A DNA stretch of 64,000 nt from CAMTUW01 sp947085035 (lineage in GTDB: Bacteria > Actinomycetota > Coriobacteriia > Anaerosomatales > PHET01): the NCBI GenBank assembly GCA_947085035.1, contig CAMTUW010000015.1:104007-168006 (forward strand), read 5' to 3'. The notes beneath the pieces were generated by a model. That model had not been told where the DNA came from. It did not search any database and saw nothing but the letters and a program-made list of their open reading frames with translations. Both the position numbers and the translations under genes were made by a program. Of this stretch, positions 26,346 to 37,897 are shown in pieces. Each line of letters begins with the position of its first letter. Within the stretch, counting starts at the first letter, position 1.

Positions 26346-27413
26346 TCAGACCGACACATGTGCGCGTACCCGCGCCAAGCCGCTCACGATCGCACGCGCA
26401 CGTCGTTCGCCCACGCCGTCAACGCGATCGAGGTCCTCGACGGAGGCGCGCACGATCTGGGGAAACGCGGCGAACCTCTCGACGATGCGCCCGACGACGC
26501 TGCCGGGGAGCATGGGAATCTGGGCGAGAGCCCGGTAACCCCGCGGCCGGATGTGTTGGTCGGCCAGCTCCGAAGTCGCGATTCCTAGGACATGAGCGAT
26601 GGCCTCGACCTCGAAGAGCCGTTCCGAGGGCATCTCGCTCAATCGGTCACGAATGCCCGCGACGCGACGGTTCGCGGGCTCGTCGGCGTAGTCGCGCAAC
26701 ACGAGGCTCATCTCCTCGGACACCCCTGCGGTGAGCTCGTCGGATTGCATCTTCACGAGTCGGCCCTCCGTACCCAGCTGCATGGTGAATCGGGCGACCT
26801 CCCGTGCCACTCTTCGAAGCATCTCGAAACGCCCGACGACCTCCGTGACATCGCCCAGAGTCACGAGATCCTCGAACTCGAGCAACGTGAGTCGCTCAAG
26901 CATCTCGTTCAGTCTGTACCGGTAGTTCTGGAGAGTCTGAATGGCCTGATTCGCCTTGGCGAGGAGCACCTCGATGTCGTCGAGCTGCATCCGCCGACCC
27001 ATCAGGTACAGGCTCACCGTGTTGCGGCGCCCCGATATCGCAAGGGCGAGTGCTCCGGTCTGGCGACTGACCCTCTCAGCGGTTCGATGCCTCATTCCGG
27101 TCTCCGCAGTCGCAAGAGCTGCGTCCGGCACGAGGTGGACATTGGCGCGTAGGATACGGTCGCACTCGGCGTCGAGCACGATCGCGCCGTCCATCTTCGA
27201 GAGCTCGAACAACCGCTGGGGCGTGAACGGAGTGTCGACCGCGAACCCTCCGTTGCAGAGGGGCTCGATGGACGCGGTGTCTCCAACGACGATGAGTGCG
27301 CCCATCCGTGCGGAGATGATCATGTCGAGCCCCTCGCGTAGGCGAGTGCCTGGCGCGATCTTGCGGAGCTCAGCGCTCATCGCCTCATGAAGAGAGTGTT
27401 CCTCTGGTGCCAC
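26346..27413 (-). CDS. disA: DNA integrity scanning diadenylate cyclase DisA
   Basis: Octameric enzyme that makes c-di-AMP from two ATP and pauses when it meets branched DNA. It is 355 aa, GTG start at 27413 with GAGAGGAG. The DAC domain has the catalytic DGA in SKMDGAIVLD and RHRTAERV. A helical middle follows, then a C-terminal helix-hairpin-helix DNA-binding part (DLDRVDGVGERRARAI). It lies next to radA, whose product inhibits or works with DisA in B. subtilis and mycobacteria. Confidence 0.97.
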   Translation of the reverse strand: MAPEEHSLHEAMSAELRKIAPGTRLREGLDMIISARMGALIVVGDTASIEPLCNGGFAVDTPFTPQRLFELSKMDGAIVLDAECDRILRANVHLVPDAALATAETGMRHRTAERVSRQTGALALAISGRRNTVSLYLMGRRMQLDDIEVLLAKANQAIQTLQNYRYRLNEMLERLTLLEFEDLVTLGDVTEVVGRFEMLRRVAREVARFTMQLGTEGRLVKMQSDELTAGVSEEMSLVLRDYADEPANRRVAGIRDRLSEMPSERLFEVEAIAHVLGIATSELADQHIRPRGYRALAQIPMLPGSVVGRIVERFAAFPQIVRASVEDLDRVDGVGERRARAIVSGLARVRAHVSV

Positions 27414-27492
27414 GGGACTCCTCTCCTACTGTCGGCGCGCGGTTTCACACTGATTCTGCCAGAGAACGCGCAGAGTTGCGAAAACCATCCGC

Positions 27493-28832
27493 TCAGCGCA
27501 GAAGGGAAATGATCTCGCTCACGTCGTTGATGTGTTCGAGTCCTGCAACCGGTGTGGAGCGCGGTGGGGCGCCGAGTACCCGGTCGAACCCGAAGCGAAC
27601 GGCTTCGCGCACGCGCGCCTCGGCATGCGCGACCGAGCGAACGTGCCCGGTCAGCCCGATCTCACCGAATGCCGCGGTCTCAGGCGGAACGGGGATGTCG
27701 CGCGACGCGGAGACAAGCGCGAGCGCCAACGGGAGGTCCACCGCGGGCTCGACGACTCGCATGCCCCCGGCGACCGAGACGAGCACGTCTTGCCCGGCGA
27801 AGGAGACCTGCGCCCGGCGCTCGAGAACCGCGAGGACCTGCAGGAGGCGCGACGAGTCGATACCGGTCGAAAGCCTGCGCGGAGCAGGGAGGTAGCTCGG
27901 AGTCACAAGCGCCTGTATCTCGAGCAGCAGTGGCCGGGAGCCCTCGACCGCCACCATCACCGCGGAGCCTGGCACCGAGTCGGTCCTCTCGGAGAGAAAC
28001 GCTGCCGACGGCGCTCCCACGCCACGAAGCCCGGACTCGGTCATCTCGAAGATCCCGATCTCGGAGGCTGATCCGAAACGATTCTTCACCGCGCGCACGA
28101 TACGGAACGCATGATCGCGGTCACCTTCGAAGTAAAGCACCGTATCGACCATGTGCTCGAGAACGCGTGGGCCCGCGATCGAGCCGTCCTTCGTCACGTG
28201 GCCCACGATGATCGTCGTCACGCCCAACACCTTGGCGACGCGGGTGAGACGCGCGGTGCACGCCCGAACCTGCCCTACGCTGCCAGGCGCTCCGGCAAGC
28301 TCGGGATCATACGCTGTCTGGATCGAGTCGAGCACGAGCAGGCCCGGACGACAGCGCTCGACGTGTGCCTCGACCGCAGAGATATCGAGCTCGGGGAGTA
28401 GCGATACCCGGGGCGACGTCGCTTGGAGCCTGCGAGCCCGCAGCCCCAGCTGGCGCGGCGACTCCTCGCCACAGACATAGAGCACATCGTCTCCTGACGC
28501 CGCGATCGCCTGAGCGATCTGCAACAGCAGTGTCGACTTGCCCACGCCCGGTTCACCACCGAGCAAGACGAGGGATCCCGCGACCAGTCCACCGCCCAAT
28601 ACCAGGTCGACCTCGGCCACGCCGGTGGCGCGGCGCTCGACCTCGAAGGCTCCAGCCTCATCGAGCGAGACCGCAACCGCACCGACGGACGGTGCCGGCT
28701 CCAGCAACGCACGCTCGATCTCTTCGACGTACGTCCCGAACTCCCCGCACTCGTTGCATCGCCCGATCCAGCGTGGCGCAGCGGCGCCACACGTCTGACA
28801 GCGCCACACGGTACGCGACTTCGCGGGAGCCC

Positions 28833-28836
<4 letters not shown>
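27493..28836 (-). CDS. radA: DNA repair protein RadA/Sms
   Basis: Branch-migration ATPase in homologous recombination. It is 447 aa. The N-terminal zinc finger is CQTCGAAAPRWIGRCNECG, Walker A is GGEPGVGKST (about residue 100), the RadA-specific KNRFGS motif is present as VKNRFGSASE, and a C-terminal Lon-like domain ends the protein. The GTG start at 28836 overlaps the clpC stop. The clpC-radA-disA order is that of B. subtilis. Confidence 0.96.
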
Positions 28837-31397
<2,561 letters not shown>

Positions 31398-31536
31398 GCT
31401 GTTACTCCCTTATGAGCGAACGGCCGCTACGGAACCGCTGGGACATCTGAAGCGAGTATACCCGTGACATCTGACACGAGACTCGATGCTCCAACAGTGA
31501 AGCAAGCGCGGTGCCGATGACTTGAGTGAGACGCGC

Positions 31537-33060
31537 TTAGATTTCAGAGGGCGTCGCGGTCGGTGACTCCGGACGCATGTGTGGGAAGAGAAGCACATCT
31601 CGAATGCTCGGCGAGTCCGTCAGCAGCATCACGAGCCGGTCGATGCCGATACCGAGGCCGCCAGCTGGCGGCATACCGTACTCCTGTGCACGCAGATAGT
31701 CCTCGTCCACCCACATCGCCTCGGCGTCGCCGGCGTCTTTCGCGACTGCCTGCGCTTCGAACCGCGCTCGCTGATCGATGGGGTCCACGAGTTCCGAGAA
31801 CGCATTCGCGAACTCACGTCCGGTGATGATGAGCTCGAACCGGTCGGTGAGCTCGGGATCCTCGTCATTGCGACGCGCCAACGGAGAAGTCTCGGCAGGG
31901 TACATGGTCACGAAGGTGGGCTCCACGAGCGTGTGCTCGACGAGCTTCTCGAAAAGCTCGGTGAGGAGCTTGCCCGGTCCCCAGCTGTTCTCGCAATCGA
32001 TCCCGTGCGATTCGCAGAGTGCGCGCAGTTCGCTCACGGGCGTGTGCACACTGACCGCCACGCCCGCGGCCTCGCTCACGAGATCAGCCATCGTGGCCCG
32101 TCGCCAGCCGACGGCGAGACAGACCGAGTGGCCCTGATACTCGACCTGAGTGGTGCCGAGCACTTCGAGCGCCACGGAGGTGATGATGGTCTCAGTCAAC
32201 TCCATCATCGACTCCATGTTCCCGAAGGCCTCGTACGCCTCGAGCATGGTGAACTCCGGGTTGTGTCGCGGCGACATCCCCTCGTTCCTGAACGAGCGGT
32301 TGATCTCATAGACGCGCTCGAATCCCCCGACGAGAAGTCTTTTGAGGTAGAGCTCCGGCGCTATTCTCAGGAAGAGCGGCATGTCGAGCGCGTTGTGATG
32401 CGTGACGAAAGGTCGCGCCGCTGCTCCACCCGGAATGGGCTGCAGCATCGGCGTCTCGACCTCGAGGTAGCCCAGGGACTCCATCTTCCTGCGTATCGAC
32501 GCGATGATGCGAAAGCGCGTCTCGAACACCGAGCGAACCTCAGGATTCGCGATGAGATCGACGTAGCGACGACGGTAGCGGGTCTCGGTGTCCGTGAGCC
32601 CGTGGTACTTCTCGGGAAGTGGAGCGAGCGATTTGGACAGGAGCGTGAGAGAGGTGGGCTGGACGGACAGTTCGCCTCGCCGGGTGCGCAGGACCACGCC
32701 CGTCGCGCCGACCCAGTCCCCGAGATCGAGATCCTTGGCGGACCCGAATCCGGCGTCTCCGAGAACGTTGATCCGACAGAAGAGCTGAATCTCGCCGGTC
32801 GCGTCCCTGAGCACGAGGAATGCGAGTTTGCCCTGGTCGCGCCTGGCCACCAGTCTGCCTGCGATCGTCACCTCGTCCACGGTCTCAGTACCTGCCTCGA
32901 GATCCGCGTAGCGTTCCACGAGTTGAGAGACCCTCGCCGTGAATGCGAATCCGTTGACGTAAGGCTCCACACCGGCGGCCCGCAACGCTGCGAGCTTGGA
33001 GCGACGCACCGCGAAGGGGTCGTCCTCGATGGGCTCCGCGACTCTGGGCTCGTCAGTCAT
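31537..33060 (-). CDS. lysS: Lysyl-tRNA synthetase (class II)
   Basis: 507 aa. The OB-fold anticodon-binding domain is N-terminal (AGRLVARRDQGKLAFLVLRD), and the class II core has motif 2 FRNEGMSPRHNPEFTMLEAY and motif 3 GLGIGIDRLVMLLTDSPSIR. The start is ATG 33060, 4 nt after the greA stop. Pairing with greA is frequent in bacteria. Located upstream of clpC, as in Firmicutes. Confidence 0.97.
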   Translation of the reverse strand: MTDEPRVAEPIEDDPFAVRRSKLAALRAAGVEPYVNGFAFTARVSQLVERYADLEAGTETVDEVTIAGRLVARRDQGKLAFLVLRDATGEIQLFCRINVLGDAGFGSAKDLDLGDWVGATGVVLRTRRGELSVQPTSLTLLSKSLAPLPEKYHGLTDTETRYRRRYVDLIANPEVRSVFETRFRIIASIRRKMESLGYLEVETPMLQPIPGGAAARPFVTHHNALDMPLFLRIAPELYLKRLLVGGFERVYEINRSFRNEGMSPRHNPEFTMLEAYEAFGNMESMMELTETIITSVALEVLGTTQVEYQGHSVCLAVGWRRATMADLVSEAAGVAVSVHTPVSELRALCESHGIDCENSWGPGKLLTELFEKLVEHTLVEPTFVTMYPAETSPLARRNDEDPELTDRFELIITGREFANAFSELVDPIDQRARFEAQAVAKDAGDAEAMWVDEDYLRAQEYGMPPAGGLGIGIDRLVMLLTDSPSIRDVLLFPHMRPESPTATPSEI

Positions 33061-33064
33061 GTCG

Positions 33065-33541
33065 TCAGCGCGAGATCTTGATGATCTCGTATCCGATCTC
33101 CAAGCCGCGGGGAGTGGTCACCGAGACGACCTCGCCCTTCTTGCGACCCATGATGGCTTGCCCGACCGGTGACTCGTTGCTGATGCTGCCCCTCGTGGGG
33201 TCAGCCTCGGCGGATCCCACGATGTGATACTTGTGAGCCTCGCCGCAATCCGTGTCCCGCAACTCGACCCTGCAACCCAATGTGACCCTGGACGGCGTGC
33301 TCTTGGGCGGGTCGATGATAGTGGCGTGAGCAAGAATCTGATTCACCTCGATGATGCGGCTCTCAACCCAAGCCTGCTCATTCTTGGCATCATCGTATTC
33401 GGAGTTCTCAGAGATATCACCGAACTCCTTGGCCTCCTTGATCCGCTCTCCGACCTCACGTCGGCGCACGGTTTCGAGGTGGTGAAGCTCTTCTTCGAGC
33501 TTCAACTGGCCTTCAGGGGTGAGAGCGATTTCCTTGTGCAT
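33065..33541 (-). CDS. greA: Transcription elongation factor GreA
   Basis: Rescues backtracked RNA polymerase by stimulating RNA cleavage. It is 158 aa from ATG 33541 (MHKEIALTPEGQLKLEEEL) with AGGAG upstream; a frame to 33652 adds non-homologous residues. The N-terminal coiled coil carries the acidic tip in FGDISENSEYDDAKNEQ, and the C-terminal domain has PVGQAIMGRKKGE. Coupled to lysS. Confidence 0.96.
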   Translation of the reverse strand: MHKEIALTPEGQLKLEEELHHLETVRRREVGERIKEAKEFGDISENSEYDDAKNEQAWVESRIIEVNQILAHATIIDPPKSTPSRVTLGCRVELRDTDCGEAHKYHIVGSAEADPTRGSISNESPVGQAIMGRKKGEVVSVTTPRGLEIGYEIIKISR

Positions 33542-33692
33542 GGGACAGACTCCTGTTGGTTGCACGGTGAGGGTCGCGAGCGTAGCGCACGGGCTACCCC
33601 ATGCCAGGAGCAGCCCGTGAAATGTCCACGAGAGTATAGCCGAAGTTCCCACCCTGACAAGAACCCTGCAAGTCGTGCGTTCGAACGAGGCT

Positions 33693-33938
33693 CTAGACTG
33701 TGGAGTCCTCGGTCTTCTTCGCTTCCTCGGAAGGAGCCTCGGTCTTAGCGGCCGGAATGACCGCCTGATCGCCCGACGGCTCTTCCTTCTCTTCCTTGCC
33801 GTCCATGCCTTCGCGGAGGTCCTTCATCGCCTTGCCGAACATCCGGCTGAGCTTCGGGATCTGCTTCGGGCCGAACAGTACGAGTACGATCAAGAGGATG
33901 ATGGCCAGCTCGGCGGGTCCCAGTCCGAAAAAATTCAT
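33693..33938 (-). CDS. tatA: Twin-arginine translocase TatA-type subunit
   Basis: 81 aa from ATG 33938 (RBS GGAGG), giving MNFFGLGPAELAIILLIVLV: a short N-terminal membrane helix followed by the conserved FGPKQIPKLSRMFGKAMKDLREG amphipathic helix region and an acidic/Lys tail. It forms the size-variable pore of the Tat pathway that exports folded proteins. No tatC lies in the window. TatA versus TatB is decided by the short length and the Phe-Gly-Pro hinge. Confidence 0.9.
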   Translation of the reverse strand: MNFFGLGPAELAIILLIVLVLFGPKQIPKLSRMFGKAMKDLREGMDGKEEKEEPSGDQAVIPAAKTEAPSEEAKKTEDSTV

Positions 33939-34014
33939 GTGTTCCTTACCTCCCAGTCGATAAGTCAACAGCCGATACCGGTCGGCCGCGTGTGTACATG
34001 CGTAAGGTTACCAC

Positions 34015-34680
34015 CTACGCCGTCGCGTCCGCCATGCCCTCGATCCGAGACAGGTAGTACAGAGTGTGCAGCAGTTCACGAACAGGATCAGTGTTGTGAA
34101 GCACCACCTCGGTAGGCACGGACACGAAAGACGGCGAGTAGTTGAGAATCACTCGGATACCCACAGCGCACATACGGGTAGCGGTCTCTTGCGCCGCGTC
34201 GGCGGGAACCGCGATCACTCCGAACTGAATCTGTTGCTCCGCGACGACGCGCTCAAGCTCCTGCACATCCCGGACGATCAGGTCTCCGATCCGCTGACCG
34301 ATCTTTCGACGGTCATCATCGAAGATGCCTGCGACGACGAACCCGCGGTCGCGCAGTCCATCGTAACTTGCGACAGCGGCTCCAAGGTTGCCAGCACCCA
34401 CGATGGCGACCCGGTGAGCATGATTCGACCCGAGAATACACTGAAGCCGATCGATGAGCAGCGGGATGTCGTAGCCGACTCCTCGCTTGCCGAATGAGCC
34501 GAAATAGGCGAAATCCCGACGAATCTGCGCCGCATTCACCACCGTGAGGTCTGAAAGGCGCGACGAGGATACCGTCTGTTCTCCCTCTGTCCTGACATGC
34601 AGCAGGGCGTTGAGATACAGAGGTAGTCTCTCAATGACGCCTTGGGGTATTCGCTCTTGTGGCGTTGAATGTGTCAACAC
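34015..34680 (-). CDS. rex: Redox-sensing transcriptional repressor Rex
   Basis: 221 aa. The N-terminal winged helix (RLSDLTVVNAAQIRRDFAYFG) is followed by a Rossmann fold with VAIVGAGNLGAAVASY (about residue 90) that senses NADH/NAD+, and GIRVILNYSPSFVSVP near the end. Start codon GTG 34680 or the adjacent TTG. Rex represses fermentation, respiration and NADH-consuming genes when NADH is low. A palindrome overlapping its own promoter suggests autoregulation. Confidence 0.95.
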   Translation of the reverse strand: MLTHSTPQERIPQGVIERLPLYLNALLHVRTEGEQTVSSSRLSDLTVVNAAQIRRDFAYFGSFGKRGVGYDIPLLIDRLQCILGSNHAHRVAIVGAGNLGAAVASYDGLRDRGFVVAGIFDDDRRKIGQRIGDLIVRDVQELERVVAEQQIQFGVIAVPADAAQETATRMCAVGIRVILNYSPSFVSVPTEVVLHNTDPVRELLHTLYYLSRIEGMADATA

Positions 34681-34725
34681 ACGCTCCGCTCGGAAGCTGT
34701 TTCAGTGCAACCGAATCCGTGTCGC

Positions 34726-34754
34726 ATCGTAACAAATGTTACATGGTTGGACAA
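34726..34754 (-). promoter_or_regulatory. rex promoter with overlapping palindromic operator candidate
   Basis: On the minus strand TTGTCC (34754-34749) is followed after 17 bp by TACGAT (34731-34726). The inverted repeat GTAACA-aa-TGTTAC (34729-34742) covers the spacer and -10 box. Known Rex sites are of the TTGTGA-N6-TCACAA type, so the match is only partial (TGTAAC/GTTACG). Placement supports a repressor site. Confidence 0.45.
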
Positions 34755-34766
34755 GTGGTGATACGC

Positions 34767-34794
34767 TCGGCAGGAACACCTCGGCAGGAACACC
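34767..34794. repeat. 14-bp perfect tandem duplication
   Basis: TCGGCAGGAACACC occurs twice head to tail (34767-34780, 34781-34794) between the S2P protease stop and the rex promoter. It is probably a simple local duplication; no protein-binding role is evident. Confidence 0.8.
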
Positions 34795-34821
34795 CCCGGA
34801 TCCCCGACGTGGCTGCCTGCA

Positions 34822-35967
34822 CTAGCTGTTCTGTGCGTCCCCGAGGAACGCGAGCACGTCGGCGCGGGTCACGATGCCCGCGAGTCGGCCATCCTTGACG
34901 ATCAGCAATCCCCCAGGGCGTTCCGCAGACAGCTGCCGGAGTACGGAACTCACCTCTGCGTCGTGTGCGACGACGAGTTCGGTCAGATTCCGCTGTGCCA
35001 CGTCAATGGTCTGCGTGAACGGCCAGTCCTCCCGCGGGATGCGCTTCACGTCAGGCAAGGAGACCAGCCCCACGATCGAACCCTCGAAGATGACCGGATA
35101 GCGGCTGTGTCGTCCTCCCAAGAAGTACTGTTGAACCAACTGCTCAAGGGAGATCTCGCCCGGCACATACTGGGGAGAAGGCGTCATGATCGATGAGACC
35201 GGCACCCCCTCAGTTCTCGAGCGCAGCAGTTGCTGGCGATACGACTGCCCTGCGAGTGAGGCGATGAACCAGCCGACGAGCCCTAACCAGATCATGTTCG
35301 ACTGGCCCCGAATCACCCCCATGGTCGCGAAGAACACCATCGTCCACCCGATGGCTTGGCCGGACCGTGACGCCCAACGCGTCGCCTTGGCGACATCGCC
35401 CGTCAGCGCCCAAAGCACCGATCTGAGCACCCGCCCGCCGTCAAGCGGGAAACCCGGCAAGAGGTTGAACACGGCGACGAGGAGGTTGATGCTCGCCAGA
35501 TACTGAGGAGGCGCCCACGCCCACCACGGAAGACCCCGCGTCACGGCGACGGCATGAACGACGGAGCACACCGCCGCGATCACCAAGCTCATCGCTGGGC
35601 CGGCGGCCGCCATCAGGAACTCCCTTCCCGGGGTGCGCGGCTCATCGTCGATCTGGGCGACACCACCGAAGAGGAACAGCGTGATCCTGCTGACCTCGGC
35701 TCCCTGCGCCTTGGCGACGAGGGAGTGAGCGATCTCATGGGCGAGAATCGAGGCGAAGAACAGAAGCGCCGTCACCATCCCGACGGCCGTGAGCAGAAGT
35801 GCGGACGCCCCGCCAGCCTCATCGAGCGAGGGAAACACCGTTGTGCTGAGAGAGAATGTGAGCAGCGCGAAGATGATGAACCAACTCAGGTTCACCTCTA
35901 CAGGTATCCCGAATACCCGCCCGATCCGTACCGAGGGAATGTCGAACACAGCCGTCCTCCTCGCCAT
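34822..35967 (-). CDS. Site-2-protease-type metalloprotease with CBS pair
   Basis: 381 aa from ATG 35967 (MARRTAVFDIPSVRIGR); a longer frame to 36051 would run into mtnP and is rejected. M50 family: zinc motif ILAHEIAHSLVA and the second motif NLLPGFPLDGGR (Asp ligand), within six or so membrane helices. Two CBS domains occupy the last ~120 residues (SSIMTPSPQYVPG, LLIVKDGRLAGIVTRADVL). CBS pairs often bind adenine nucleotides. Such rhomboid-like intramembrane proteases cleave membrane-bound regulators; the substrate is unknown. It is 34 bp after mtnP. Confidence 0.92.
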   Translation of the reverse strand: MARRTAVFDIPSVRIGRVFGIPVEVNLSWFIIFALLTFSLSTTVFPSLDEAGGASALLLTAVGMVTALLFFASILAHEIAHSLVAKAQGAEVSRITLFLFGGVAQIDDEPRTPGREFLMAAAGPAMSLVIAAVCSVVHAVAVTRGLPWWAWAPPQYLASINLLVAVFNLLPGFPLDGGRVLRSVLWALTGDVAKATRWASRSGQAIGWTMVFFATMGVIRGQSNMIWLGLVGWFIASLAGQSYRQQLLRSRTEGVPVSSIMTPSPQYVPGEISLEQLVQQYFLGGRHSRYPVIFEGSIVGLVSLPDVKRIPREDWPFTQTIDVAQRNLTELVVAHDAEVSSVLRQLSAERPGGLLIVKDGRLAGIVTRADVLAFLGDAQNS

Positions 35968-36001
35968 CCCGCTCAAACGGGCACCGTGGGTTGTCAGGCG
36001 A

Positions 36002-36799
36002 TCAGAATGCGGCTCCTTCCAGAGCGGTCGCGCACGGGCACGTTCTCTCAACAGGAAGCGCGGGGATGATTCGGTGGATCAGGTTCTTGACCTTGCTGTT
36101 GTTCTCGAGAAAGACCCTCACGACCTCGTCGTTCGTGACCGGGGGAACGCCTTCCATACCCGCGTCGTAATCAGTGATGAGTGAGATGTTCACGTAGCAG
36201 ATCTCGAGTTCGCGTGCGAGGTAGCACTCGGGGTACTGAGTCATGTTGATGACCTCCCAGCCCTGAGCGGCGAACCACTTTGACTCGGCGCGCGTCGAGA
36301 AGCGGGGGCCCTGGATCACAACGACGGTGCCCGCCGGATGTGCGGTGATTCCCAGGTCGACAGCCGTGCTGATCGCGATCTCTCGCATCGTGGGACAGTA
36401 CGGGTCCGCTGACGAGACGTGAGTGGTGACCGGACCGTCGAAGAACGTGTCCTTGCGCCCCATCGTGCGGTCAACGAACTGGTCGCAGATGACGAAGTGG
36501 CCTGGTTCCACATGCTCTTGCAGAGAGCCGCAAGCATTCGGGCCGATGATCCTGCTGACACCGAGTTCCTTCATCGCCCAGAGGTTCGCCCGAAAATTGA
36601 TGGCGTGAGGCGGGAGCTGGTGCTCCTTGCCGTGCCTAGGGAGGAACGCGACGGTCCTGCCACCGATCTCGCCGATCATCACGGGCGAAGACGGTGCGCC
36701 GAACGGCGTATTGACTCGGTACTCTTTCGGGTTGTCGAGCAGCTCGTAGAAGCCGCTACCACCAAATACACCTATTTCAGCCCTTGGAAGCTCGGACAT
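36002..36799 (-). CDS. mtnP: S-methyl-5'-thioadenosine phosphorylase
   Basis: Splits methylthioadenosine with phosphate into adenine and methylthioribose-1-phosphate (methionine salvage and polyamine by-product removal). It is 265 aa with the phosphate-binding GVFGGSGFYELL, FLPRHGKEHQLPPHAINFRA split over residues 52-71, GPRFSTRAES and NMTQYPECYLARE. The NMTxxPE signature fits MTAP rather than guanosine phosphorylase. The related enzymes PNP and MTIP cannot be fully excluded. Confidence 0.92.
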   Translation of the reverse strand: MSELPRAEIGVFGGSGFYELLDNPKEYRVNTPFGAPSSPVMIGEIGGRTVAFLPRHGKEHQLPPHAINFRANLWAMKELGVSRIIGPNACGSLQEHVEPGHFVICDQFVDRTMGRKDTFFDGPVTTHVSSADPYCPTMREIAISTAVDLGITAHPAGTVVVIQGPRFSTRAESKWFAAQGWEVINMTQYPECYLARELEICYVNISLITDYDAGMEGVPPVTNDEVVRVFLENNSKVKNLIHRIIPALPVERTCPCATALEGAAF

Positions 36800-36892
36800 C
36801 GCGCTGATACCTCCTGATGAGAGTCGGACACCATATCGTCAGTCAACGACACACAGCGATTCTAGTCGATTCCCCTTGATCCATGGCGTGAC

Positions 36893-37822
36893 TCAGGCGC
36901 TCATTCTGTCAGGTGATTCGCCCACCTCGGCGCGACGCTCACAGTTCTGGGATGTCGCACCGCCAAGTAACGAGCTGAATCCGGCCGTCTTGACGTCCAG
37001 ATCGTCCGCGTGGCGCAAGATGAGCGCCTCGATGGTGGCCGCCCCCGTTGACGCTCCATACTTGAACTCTTCGTGGTGCGACACGATGACATGCTGGAGC
37101 AGCACCGCTTGATCGGAGTCCGCGAGCCCATTGGCAAGTGCGGCTTTCACCCGTTGGAGACCGAGTACCACGTGTCCGAGGAGTCTGCCTTGGTCGGTGT
37201 GACTGATCCTCGTGTCGCAGGACAGCTCATCGACCCTCCCGACATCGTGGAGCAGCGCCGCCGTGACGAGGAGATCGCGATCGACTCCGTCGTACCTCTG
37301 GGCGAGCAGCGAACACACGTCGGCCACCGCGATCGTGTGCTCGACGAGACCGCCTCGGAATGCGTGGTGATGGGAGCGGGAGGCAGGGGCGGCAAAGAAT
37401 TCCGCACGAAAGGATGCCGGACCGAAGATCTTCCTGAGCACGGACCTCAGTCTGAGATCAGTCACCGATCTCACAAGGGCCGTGAAATCGGCCTCGAGCT
37501 CGGTGGCGGGACGAAGACTGCACGGCACGAAATCCTCGGCACTCCAAGCCCGTGCCGGCGCGAGCGAGTCAACCCGCAAACGAAGTGCACCTCTGTAGCG
37601 CGCGACGCTGCCGACGACCGACACCGCGGCTCCCACGGGAACAGCACTCGCAATCGCGGTGGGACGAAACAGGACAGCGGGCATCGCACCGGTTCGATCG
37701 GCCAATGTCAAAGCCAGGTACGCGTCGCCGGTGCGAGCCATCCTCGCCTCCTTCGAGCGCATGACGTAGGTCGCATCGACCCGCGAGCCCTCCGTCAACT
37801 CCTTGACATACCTGGCCCTCAT
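36893..37822 (-). CDS. YhaM-like 3'-5' exonuclease (OB fold + HD domain)
   Basis: 309 aa from ATG 37822, chosen for its strong RBS (AGGAGGCGGAG); the frame continues to 37888. An N-terminal OB-fold (residues 10-90: AYLALTLADRTGAMPAVLF) precedes an HD phosphohydrolase domain with HHHAFRGGLVEHTIAVAD, LLHDVGRVDEL and the distal HVIVSHHEE. This is the layout of YhaM/CBF1, which degrades RNA and single-stranded DNA 3'-5'. Separated from the SAM hydrolase gene by 75 bp. Confidence 0.88.
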   Translation of the reverse strand: MRARYVKELTEGSRVDATYVMRSKEARMARTGDAYLALTLADRTGAMPAVLFRPTAIASAVPVGAAVSVVGSVARYRGALRLRVDSLAPARAWSAEDFVPCSLRPATELEADFTALVRSVTDLRLRSVLRKIFGPASFRAEFFAAPASRSHHHAFRGGLVEHTIAVADVCSLLAQRYDGVDRDLLVTAALLHDVGRVDELSCDTRISHTDQGRLLGHVVLGLQRVKAALANGLADSDQAVLLQHVIVSHHEEFKYGASTGAATIEALILRHADDLDVKTAGFSSLLGGATSQNCERRAEVGESPDRMSA

Positions 37823-37897
37823 CTCCGCCTCCTGTCCGATTCCTGCCGACGTGACAACCATAGACGCCGGGTCTGACAGAGGTCTCAAGCCGGGCCG

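Noticed and set aside
35968..36051. Longer start for the S2P protease
   Set aside because: It would overlap the end of mtnP and adds no family sequence; ATG 35967 gives the normal N-terminus.
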